In this document: positions 1 to 5,900 of the stretch, piece by piece
How the letters are laid out: every line of letters starts with the position of its first letter
How positions within the stretch are numbered: the first letter of the stretch is position 1
From: an uncultured Eubacteriales bacterium
GTDB lineage: Bacteria > Bacillota > Clostridia > Christensenellales > CAG-917
DNA length: 8,282 nucleotides
Reading direction: 5' to 3'
Assembly (NCBI GenBank): GCA_900549225.1
Contig: URNP01000043.1
Span: 1 to 8,282, forward strand
Notes under the pieces: generated by a model
Database searches by the model: none
What the model saw: the letters and a program-made list of their open reading frames with translations, nothing else
Told to the model about the DNA's origin: nothing
Made by a program: the position numbers and the translations under genes

Positions 1-129
1 TTGGCGTGATACTGCGTCAGCGCGTCTTGCCCATCAATTCACGTACACTCAAGTACGTTGGGATTGCAGTTCAAGCCACACTTCCTTGTCTGACGCGCAA
101 ATATCGCACTCATTACACGAGCGCACTAT
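1..129. repeat. Imperfect tandem repeat, copy 1
   Basis: First of two diverged direct repeats with a period of 127-129 bp. Blocks shared with the next copy at a constant offset are TTGGCG (1-6 and 130-135), GTCAG (16-20 and 145-149) and TCACGTA (39-45 and 168-174). The block ATATCGCACTCATTA (101-115 and 228-242) is shared at offset 127. This copy can fold: an ACGTAC/GTACGT hairpin (41-46 with 53-58) sits inside a longer-range 8-bp stem (13-20 with 90-97, one G-T pair). No tRNA or rRNA signature and no convincing coding frame was found. The left edge may cut a longer array. Confidence 0.6.
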
Positions 130-256
130 TTGGCGAACAACTTTGTCAGACGCGTTTTTTTCACAAGTCACGTATGAATCAGTACGCTCGTTGTTCAAAA
201 AACGTATCTTCTGCGTTCTTCATCCGAATATCGCACTCATTAAATTTTGCGGCGGC
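130..256. repeat. Imperfect tandem repeat, copy 2
   Basis: Second copy of the unit of about 128 bp, roughly two-thirds identical by eye to positions 1-129. The small hairpin recurs at the same place with the same 6-nt loop (170-175 with 182-187; four Watson-Crick pairs, one G-U and one terminal mismatch). The enclosing stem is not conserved in position, but a different CGTTTTTT/AAAAAACG stem (153-160 with 197-204) surrounds the hairpin. This could be a structured RNA, a repeated protein-binding site, or remnants of an intergenic repeat family; the sequence does not decide. Confidence 0.55.
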
Positions 257-333
257 AAATAAATGTATATCTATAACATAACATAACATAATCGACTGTT
301 TATGTGCACAAAAAAACACGATAAAGGTAATAT
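257..333 (+). promoter_or_regulatory. AT-rich leader of tadA with ribosome binding site
   Basis: This short leader contains almost four copies of the pentamer ATAAC (273-291), including a TATAAC that could act as a -10 box (272-277). The only -35-like hexamer upstream, TTGCGG (247-252), lies 19 bp away, so the promoter call is weak. A moderate Shine-Dalgarno AAAGG (323-327) stands 6 nt before the tadA ATG and supports that start. Confidence 0.35.
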
Positions 334-804
334 ATGAGTTATAACGAGCATTTTATGAATATGGCGATCGAACTCGCAAAAGAGTGTGCTTTGCAAGACG
401 AAGTGCCCGTCGGGTGCGTCGTCGTCAAGGACGGCAAAGTGATCGGCGCAAGCGGCAATCGCAAGGAGCGAGAGAACAACGCCATATGCCACGCAGAGAT
501 TATCGCGCTCTCGCAAGCAACCAAAAGCGTCGGCAATTGGTGGCTTGAAGATTGCGACGTTTACGTCACGCTCGAGCCTTGCGTAATGTGCGCAGGCGCA
601 ATGATTCATTCTCGCATACGCACTCTTTATTTCGGCGCGTACGATGAAAAGACGGGTGCGTGCGGCTCGAAACTCAACCTCTTCGAGCAAGGACTTTTCA
701 ATCATACCGTTCTCGTCGAAGGCGGTCACGAGCAAGAAGCGTGTTCTCAAATGCTGTCCGATTTTTTCAAAACGAAAAGGAAAAAATCAAAAGAACAAGA
801 CTAA
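334..804 (+). CDS. tadA: tRNA-specific adenosine deaminase TadA
   Basis: This enzyme deaminates adenosine-34 in the wobble position of tRNA-Arg(ACG) to inosine, so that one tRNA reads several arginine codons. It acts in the cytoplasm as a zinc-dependent homodimer. The 156-residue protein has the full cytidine/deoxycytidylate deaminase signature: PVGCVVV near residue 25, the zinc ligand and proton shuttle in HAE (H53, E55), and the second zinc motif PCVMC (C83, C86). The YFGAYDEKTGACGS stretch at 99-112 is typical of TadA rather than of free-nucleoside deaminases. The length is normal and the tail is lysine-rich (147-153). An AAAGG site 6 nt upstream fits the chosen ATG. The gene stands alone, with its own terminator directly downstream, and is not beside dnaX as in some Firmicutes. 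Confidence 0.95.
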   Translation: MSYNEHFMNMAIELAKECALQDEVPVGCVVVKDGKVIGASGNRKERENNAICHAEIIALSQATKSVGNWWLEDCDVYVTLEPCVMCAGAMIHSRIRTLYFGAYDEKTGACGSKLNLFEQGLFNHTVLVEGGHEQEACSQMLSDFFKTKRKKSKEQD

Positions 805-825
805 TCGAAATATGTATATATAGAT

Positions 826-860
826 ACGGCGGAGGCAATAGTTCGTGCCTCCGTCGTTTT
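826..860 (+). terminator. Rho-independent terminator of tadA
   Basis: A 12-bp stem (826-837 with 846-857, one G-T pair) with an 8-nt loop begins 21 nt after the tadA stop codon and runs into TTTT. The GC-rich core GGAGGCA/TGCCTCC makes it strong. The T-run is short, so some readthrough into the region downstream is possible. Confidence 0.7.
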
Positions 861-950
861 GCGTTCGGGCAGGCTCTTTCGGTCAGATAGAGAGTTGGTT
901 TGGCGGATAGGTTTCAAAAAGCATTTTTGCTGCAATCTTTAAGGTTTTTT

Positions 951-976
951 GCCTCGGTATCGCCGAGGCGTTTTTT
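951..976 (+). terminator. Plus-strand intrinsic terminator
   Basis: A perfect 7-bp stem GCCTCGG/CCGAGGC (951-957 with 963-969), a 5-nt loop and then G and TTTTTT make a textbook terminator for plus-strand transcription. On the minus strand the hairpin is flanked by A-runs, so it would not terminate there. No plus-strand gene lies directly upstream apart from tadA, which already has its own terminator. It may be a backup for tadA or may end an unrecognised small plus-strand RNA. Confidence 0.75.
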
Positions 977-979
977 ATG

Positions 980-1010
980 CTCGTGCGATAAGAAGGAGAA
1001 AGCGCACGAG
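980..1010 (-). other. Hairpin just after the 49-residue ORF
   Basis: An 8-bp stem CTCGTGCG/CGCACGAG (980-987 with 1003-1010) with a 15-nt loop begins 6 nt past the stop codon of the minus-strand ORF. No U-run follows it on the minus strand, so it is more likely an mRNA-stabilising or structural hairpin than a terminator. It nests inside the larger 861-1222 inverted repeat without conflict. Confidence 0.5.
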
Positions 1011-1015
1011 AAAGA

Positions 1016-1165
1016 TTACAGCGTTTCGACAATGCTAGTGTCAATGTCAACGGCGTCTTTGATTGAGTCGGCTGGTATTCCGAACACAATTCCCAAAACG
1101 GTTGAGATGAGCGAAATGATTGAAGCAACAATGACAAATACGATCTTTTTATTCTTGTTATCCAT
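1016..1165 (-). CDS. Small single-pass membrane peptide (49 residues)
   Basis: The family is not recognised. The peptide has a short basic, polar N-terminus (MDNKNKK), one hydrophobic segment at about residues 8-30 rich in I, V, S and G, and a polar, mostly acidic C-terminus (31-49). This layout suggests N-in/C-out insertion in the membrane. The ATG at 1165 is chosen over an upstream in-frame ATG at 1228 because a good Shine-Dalgarno GGAGAG (1171-1176) lies 5 nt before it, and because the upstream ATG lies at the -10 box, before the predicted transcription start. A promoter with near-consensus boxes lies upstream. The ORF sits inside a long inverted repeat that could hide its ribosome binding site in the mRNA. 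A type I toxin-like peptide is one possibility; a small stress or holin-like membrane protein is another. There is no family evidence for either. Confidence 0.6.
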   Translation of the reverse strand: MDNKNKKIVFVIVASIISLISTVLGIVFGIPADSIKDAVDIDTSIVETL

Positions 1166-1226
1166 AGGTTCTCTCCGAAGTTTATATTTTTTGCCACCGC
1201 GAAGATTTGCCTGCCCGAACGCCCAC

Positions 1227-1256
1227 AATATACAACCGCGTTGCTCCGCTTTGCAA
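1227..1256 (-). promoter_or_regulatory. Sigma-A-type promoter of the small membrane ORF
   Basis: Read on the minus strand, a -35 box TTGCAA (1251-1256), an 18-bp spacer and a -10 box TATATT (1227-1232) are followed by a predicted start near 1220. The mRNA would therefore begin almost exactly at the right arm of the 14-bp inverted repeat (1209-1222), leaving a 5' leader of about 55 nt before the ATG at 1165. Confidence 0.55.
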
Positions 1257-1298
1257 AATATTATGTCGCTTGTATGAAAAATTTTTTTGCAAAACGAA

Positions 1299-1304
1299 TA
1301 TAGT
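1299..1304 (+). promoter_or_regulatory. Possible -10 box directly before the glmU-like start
   Basis: TATAGT ends 5 nt before the ATG at 1310, so a transcript from it would start at or beside the start codon. No good -35 hexamer sits 16-18 bp upstream and there is no extended -10 TG, so the call is weak. No Shine-Dalgarno sequence precedes the ATG, and the in-frame TAG at 1301-1303 excludes an upstream extension. The pattern fits leaderless translation but does not prove it. Confidence 0.25.
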
Positions 1305-1309
1305 ATGGT

Positions 1310-2329
1310 ATGGAAAAATATAATATTGTTTTTATAAAAACCGATGGCGGTGAAAAGGAGTTGCTAGGCAGGCGAGCGGAGGATTACGTAATTCGCGAAT
1401 TTAGTGATTTTTCCGCAAAGAAGTGTCGTATCGCAAAACAGTCTGCCTACAAGGAAGAGACGGCGATTCTCGACGGATACGTCAACGTGGTGTTGACGCT
1501 CGATATGCCGCTCGTAAAGAAAGCGGATATCGAGGCGCTTGCAGACGAGATGAGAAGAAAAAACATTTCCGCGATACACCTCGGCGCAAAGGATTCCGTT
1601 GCAAAAATTTGCAGGGGAAAGGGCGTCGACGAAGGCGTTTTTTGCGCGAGAGAGGCTTTTTTGAAGATTGATGATGCAAAAAGTTATAATATAGTGTATA
1701 ATCTTCTAAAAGACGAAATCCTCGACGGACTTTTGCAAAACGGTGTGAATATCATCGACAAAGCCACGACGTTTATCGACGATACGGTCAGTGTGGAGCG
1801 AGGCGTGACGATAAAGCCTTTTTGCACCATAGAAGGTGAAAGCGCAATTCTTGCCCACAGCACGATTTTTGCTTCGTATATCCGCGACAGCGTCGTGGAC
1901 GGAGCGGACGTAAGTTGCTCGCATATCGTATGCTCGCACGTGCACGCGCGCGCGACGGTAGGTCCGTTTGCTCGGCTTAGGCACGCCGTCATAGACGAAG
2001 GGTGCAGAGTGGGCGATTTCGTTGAAGTGAAAGCGTCGAGGCTTCGCGACGGAGTCAAGTGCGCGCATCTGAGTTACGTCGGAGATGCAGATGTCGGCGA
2101 GCGTACGAACGTGGGGTGCGGAACGGTTTTTTGCAACTACGACGGACGAGAAAAACACAAGACCACCGTCGGTGCTGAATGTTTCTTGGGAGCGAACACC
2201 AATCTTATCGCGCCGTTGGTCGTTGGCGATCACGCATTTATTGCGGCAGGCACGACGGTCACTCGCGACGTGGAAAACGGCTCGTTCACGATAGGCAGAG
2301 TGCGACAGGACACGAAGCCGCAAAACTGA
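1310..2329 (+). CDS. glmU: GlmU-like glucosamine-1-phosphate N-acetyltransferase with degenerate uridylyltransferase domain
   Basis: GlmU normally acetylates glucosamine-1-phosphate and then joins the product to UMP, giving UDP-GlcNAc for peptidoglycan. The C-terminal left-handed beta-helix (about 150-335) is intact. By alignment from memory to E. coli GlmU, the acetyltransferase residues are all present: R224 (R333), K241 (K351), H253 (H363), Y256 (Y366), N267 (N377), N276-Y277 (N386-Y387) and K282 (K392). The N-terminal domain has only about 145 residues against about 230. The nucleotide-binding LAAGxGTRM loop is replaced by IKTDGGEKEL, the LPKVLH lysine is missing, and the QAEQLGT segment is unrecognisable. 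An LDMPL remnant keeps the metal-ligand aspartate (D65, D105 in E. coli). UDP-GlcNAc formation by this protein is therefore doubtful. It leads the pth-mfd group, a Firmicute neighbourhood for glmU, but prs is absent. The start lacks a Shine-Dalgarno site. Confidence 0.85.
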   Translation: MEKYNIVFIKTDGGEKELLGRRAEDYVIREFSDFSAKKCRIAKQSAYKEETAILDGYVNVVLTLDMPLVKKADIEALADEMRRKNISAIHLGAKDSVAKICRGKGVDEGVFCAREAFLKIDDAKSYNIVYNLLKDEILDGLLQNGVNIIDKATTFIDDTVSVERGVTIKPFCTIEGESAILAHSTIFASYIRDSVVDGADVSCSHIVCSHVHARATVGPFARLRHAVIDEGCRVGDFVEVKASRLRDGVKCAHLSYVGDADVGERTNVGCGTVFCNYDGREKHKTTVGAECFLGANTNLIAPLVVGDHAFIAAGTTVTRDVENGSFTIGRVRQDTKPQN

Positions 2330-2387
2330 CTACTACGGCAAAAGAAAAGAGAAAAAACGACGAGATTTAAGCAATCGATATATACGC

Positions 2388-2392
2388 AGGAG
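2388..2392 (+). promoter_or_regulatory. Ribosome binding site of pth
   Basis: AGGAG lies 5 nt before the pth ATG at 2398 and fixes that start. The 68-bp gap after the glmU-like gene contains no hairpin or obvious promoter, which supports co-transcription. Confidence 0.8.
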
Positions 2393-2397
2393 AAGAA

Positions 2398-2979
2398 ATG
2401 ATACTCATCGTAGGGCTGGGCAATCCCGGCATGAAGTACAAAAACACCTATCACAACGTCGGATTTATGGCGGTTGACGCCTTGGCAAAAAAATGCAAGG
2501 TGAAGATTGCTAAATCCGAGTGCGACGCACTCACTTGCAAGGCAATTTACAAGGGCGTCGATTTTGTGATTGCAAAGCCGCAAACGTATATGAACTTGTC
2601 GGGCGAAGCCGTCAAAAAACTCGTGCGCGCTTATGACGTTGACGAAAAGAGTCAACTCGTCGTGTGCTACGACGACGTCGATTTGCCAATAGGAAAATTG
2701 CGCGTAAGACAAGAAGGCAGCGCGGGCACGCACAACGGAATGCGCAATATCGTCAAGGAACTCAACACGCAGGAATTTACGCGCGTGCGTATAGGCACAA
2801 AAACGGACGAACTTGCACAACACGAGGTTGAACTTATCGATTTCGTGCTTTCAAAGGTCGATTTTGACAGCAAACAAGTTTTGACGACAGCAATAGAAAG
2901 TGCCGTGGAAGCGTTTGAAATGTTTATAGAAGGCGACGATATCCAACGCATACAAGAGAAAATCAATCGCAAAAAGTAA
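2398..2979 (+). CDS. pth: Peptidyl-tRNA hydrolase (Pth)
   Basis: This cytoplasmic esterase releases peptides from prematurely dropped-off peptidyl-tRNA, so that tRNAs can be reused. At 193 residues the length is normal. The family signatures are in order: GLGNPG with N9, the catalytic histidine in YHNVGF (H19), YMNLSG with N66, YDDVDLP with D92, and the GTHNGMRNI loop with N113. These match E. coli N10, H20, N68, D93 and N114. The gene starts after a clear AGGAG site and ends 9 bp before mfd. The pth-mfd pairing is a known Firmicute arrangement and supports a single transcript with the GlmU-like gene. Nothing in the protein is unusual. Confidence 0.97.
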   Translation: MILIVGLGNPGMKYKNTYHNVGFMAVDALAKKCKVKIAKSECDALTCKAIYKGVDFVIAKPQTYMNLSGEAVKKLVRAYDVDEKSQLVVCYDDVDLPIGKLRVRQEGSAGTHNGMRNIVKELNTQEFTRVRIGTKTDELAQHEVELIDFVLSKVDFDSKQVLTTAIESAVEAFEMFIEGDDIQRIQEKINRKK

Positions 2980-2988
2980 CGAGACAAA

Positions 2989-5900
2989 ATGAAAGCACCG
3001 TCGATTTTTCAACTTCAGAATATGGGTGAAAAACTCGCTTCGTTGCAAGGCATCGGAGCAAAAAGACTTGCCGACGACAAACTGTCGGCGGTTTACGTTT
3101 TGCGTGTTTGCGAGGGTGCGAAAATCCATATTATTTCGCAACTTCCCGTTAGAAAACTCGTGGTAGCGTCCGATGCTCTCGGTGCAAAAAGCATAGCGGG
3201 CAAACTTGCGGGGTGGGGACTCAAAGTCGATTATCTGCCCTATCGCGACGACACTCTGATTGCAAGAAAGAGTTTTTCGGCGCAAGGCGTGAGAGAGAGA
3301 ATAACCGCTCTCAAAGATATTGCTTTTGACGACGTAGATGCGGTGGTGACGTCTGCCGACAGCCTTCTTCAACTTTTTCCGAAGAGAGAACTCGTCAAAA
3401 AATACACGGTATGCGTCAAAAAAGAGGACGTGATTTCTCCGCAGCAACTTGCCGATAGACTTGCGCTTGCAGGATACAAGCGACAGGCTATGGTTGCCGA
3501 TCCCGGCGATTTTGCGGTGAGAGGCGATATAGTTGACGTGTGCGACATTTCTGGCACGGCGTACAGAATCAACTTTTTTGACGAAATTATTGAAAATATC
3601 AAGGTTATCGACATAGAATCGATGCTCGCTTCAAACGAAGTAGACGGCGTGCGATTCGCGCCCACGAGCGATATTTTGCTCGATGAAAAGGGTTACGATT
3701 TTGCAAGAGAAAAACTCTCGCTTTATCCCGAAAACAAAAACGCGCAACAAGCCAAAGAATTTTTGAGCGTAGGCGCGTGCGATCCGTCTGCGGTGTGGGC
3801 ATTGCCGTTTTTGAAGGACTGTACGGAAAATATTTTTGAATATTTCAACGACGAAAAGCCGACTCTCGTCGTCTTTGACGAACCGAGAGTGGTGAGCGAC
3901 AAGTTGCAGATTCTCGAAAAAGAGTTCGTTGGAAGAATCAAGACGCTCAGCGAAGGCGGAGAAATCCTCGACGAACACAAAAACGTGTGTATCACCGCTC
4001 ACGAGGTCAAAAGACAACTCGTGTTCACGCGAAAAATGGGCTTTTCTTCGCTTTCTTTGGACAACAGACTGTTTGAGCCGAAATACATAATCGAGCCGAA
4101 AACACGCCCCGTAACGAAGTACTATCTCGATCCCGAAACCATAGTTCAGGACTTAAAAAACTTCGTTTTGAACGGCACGAAAGTCGTTATGGCGTGCGGT
4201 AGTCGCGAGCAAGCGAAGAATATAATCGAAAGTCTGAGAGAATACGAGATTTCGGCAACGTACAGCGAAGACGGCAACGGCGAGGGCAGTATTCTCGCAA
4301 CGCCACTCGAAGTGCAGACGGGATTTATCTATCCTGCCATCAAAGCGTGTATGATAGGCACGGGCGAGTGCATCGGCAAGCATCGTGCGAGCGAAATTGC
4401 AATAAAATCCACCGAGCAGGCGCTTTCGCCGAAGCCGGGCGACTACGTCGTGCACAAGATTCACGGCGTCGGCGTGTGCGAAGGCACGACGATTCTCAAG
4501 ACGGGCGAATTTGAAAAGGAATATATCGTCCTCAAATATCGTGACGGCGATACGCTCTACGTTGCGACCGATCAGATGAACAATCTGCAAAAATTCGTTG
4601 GCGAAGAGCATCCAAAACTCAACAAACTCGGCGGAAAAGAATTCGAACGCGAAAAAGAAAAAGTGCGCAAATCCGTGCGAAAACTCGCAATTAACCTCGT
4701 CGAACTTTACGCAAAGCGTGAAAAGCAACGCGGTTTCAAATACAGTCCCGACACCGTCTGGCAAAAGGAATTCGAGGATAATTTCGAATACGAGGAAACT
4801 CCAGACCAACTCAAAGCGATTGCGGATATCAAAAACGATATGGAAAGCGGTCGCATTATGGACAGGTTGCTCGTGGGCGACGTGGGTTTTGGCAAGACGG
4901 AAGTCGCGTTCAGGGCTATGTTCAAAACCGTGCTCGATTCAAAACAAGCGGTGCTTCTCGCGCCGACGACGATACTTGCAAGGCAACACTATGAAAATCT
5001 CGTAAAAAGGCTTGAACCGTTCGGCATAAAATGCGGACTTCTCACGAGACTTCAATCCTCAAAAGAAAACGAGCAACTCCTCAAAGAACTCAAAGACGGC
5101 ACGACGCACATGGTTATCGCAACGCACAAAGTGCTTGCCAAGGACGTGGAATTTCACGATTTAGGCTTGCTCGTGCTTGACGAAGAGCAGCGTTTCGGTG
5201 TCGAACACAAGGAAAAACTCAAAGAAAAATATCCGCTCGTCAATGTGCTTACGCTCTCGGCAACGCCGATACCGCGCACGCTTAATATGTCGCTTACGGG
5301 CGTGAGAGATATTTCCATGCTCGAAACCGCGCCGAGAGGCAGGTTGCCCATTCAAACCTACGTCGTGGGATACAGCGACGCGCTTTGCGCCGACGCAATC
5401 ACGCGCGAACTTGCAAGAGGAGGTCAAACGCTCGTGCTTCTCAACGATATCGAGGCGCTCGAACCTTTTGCGAGCAGATTGCGCAGTATGTGCGAGGGTG
5501 CAAGGGTTATCACTGCTCACGGACAGATGGCGCCGGGTCAACTCGAGCAGAGAATCAGTGCGTTTTACGACAAGGAATTTGACGTTCTCGTATCCACGAC
5601 CATCATCGAAAACGGCATAGATTTGCCCGACGCAAACACGCTCATAGTCATAGACAGCGGACGATTCGGCTTGTCGCAACTATATCAACTCCGCGGAAGA
5701 GTGGGGCGCAGAGGCGTGCTTGCACACGCATATTTCACCGTTCCCGAAAACGGAACTATAACCGAAAACGCTCAAAAGAGACTCGACTCGTTGCTTGAAA
5801 ACACGGAGATAGGCAGCGGATTCAGAGTTGCGCTTGCGGACTTGTCCATAAGAGGCGCAGGCAACATTCTCGGAGCGGAGCAGAGCGGCCATATCGAAAA

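Larger units (their letters stand above)
861..1222 (-). repeat. Inverted-repeat-bounded module around a small membrane ORF
   Basis: The perfect 14-bp inverted repeat GCGTTCGGGCAGGC (861-874) / GCCTGCCCGAACGC (1209-1222) bounds this stretch. Further complementary blocks nest inside it in order: 875-878 with 1202-1205, 880-883 with 1196-1199, 889-894 with 1171-1176 (one G-U in RNA), and 905-909 with 1159-1163. Together they give about 33 base pairs that would close a minus-strand transcript on itself and cover the Shine-Dalgarno site and start codon of the enclosed ORF. No target-site duplication is visible, which argues against a simple insertion element. The sequence does not contain the conserved cores of RNase P RNA, SRP RNA or tmRNA. 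Confidence 0.6.

Noticed and set aside
60..85. tRNA T-arm-like stretch around GTTCAAGCC
   Set aside because: The flanking 5-mers do not pair, and no acceptor or anticodon stem can be built around it.
1..256. CRISPR array
   Set aside because: Only two long, diverged units of about 128 bp; no short exact repeats alternating with unique spacers and no cas gene.
6..281. 91-residue plus-strand open frame across the tandem repeat
   Set aside because: No ribosome binding site, cysteine/arginine-rich composition without domain features, and the frame is not preserved between repeat copies (offsets of 127-129 bp shift it).
271..750. 159-residue minus-strand open frame opposite tadA
   Set aside because: It lies antisense to a clearly functional tadA, its product resembles no family and it has no Shine-Dalgarno site. 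It is a by-product of codon bias in the real gene.
861..1222. Known housekeeping RNA (RNase P RNA, tmRNA or SRP RNA) suggested by the closing helix
   Set aside because: The length of about 360 nt fits RNase P or tmRNA, but the GAGGAAAGUCC core, the tRNA-like end with T-loop and CCA, and the SRP GGAAGCAG loop were not found on either strand.
861..1222. Miniature transposable element
   Set aside because: The 14-bp inverted termini would fit, but the flanks show no target-site duplication, no second copy is in the window, and the nested pairing reaches the ribosome site, which fits regulation better.
1016..1228. Longer 70-residue version of the small membrane ORF
   Set aside because: The extra 21 residues start at an ATG within the -10 box, upstream of the predicted transcription start, and lack a Shine-Dalgarno. 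The ATG at 1165 has GGAGAG at ideal spacing.
1706..2323. 205-residue minus-strand open frame opposite the glmU-like gene
   Set aside because: It mirrors the beta-helix coding region, has an arginine-rich shadow composition and shows no start signals.
4153..4809. 218-residue minus-strand open frame opposite mfd
   Set aside because: Antisense to conserved mfd motifs; phenylalanine- and alanine-rich composition typical of a reverse-frame artefact, with no ribosome binding site.
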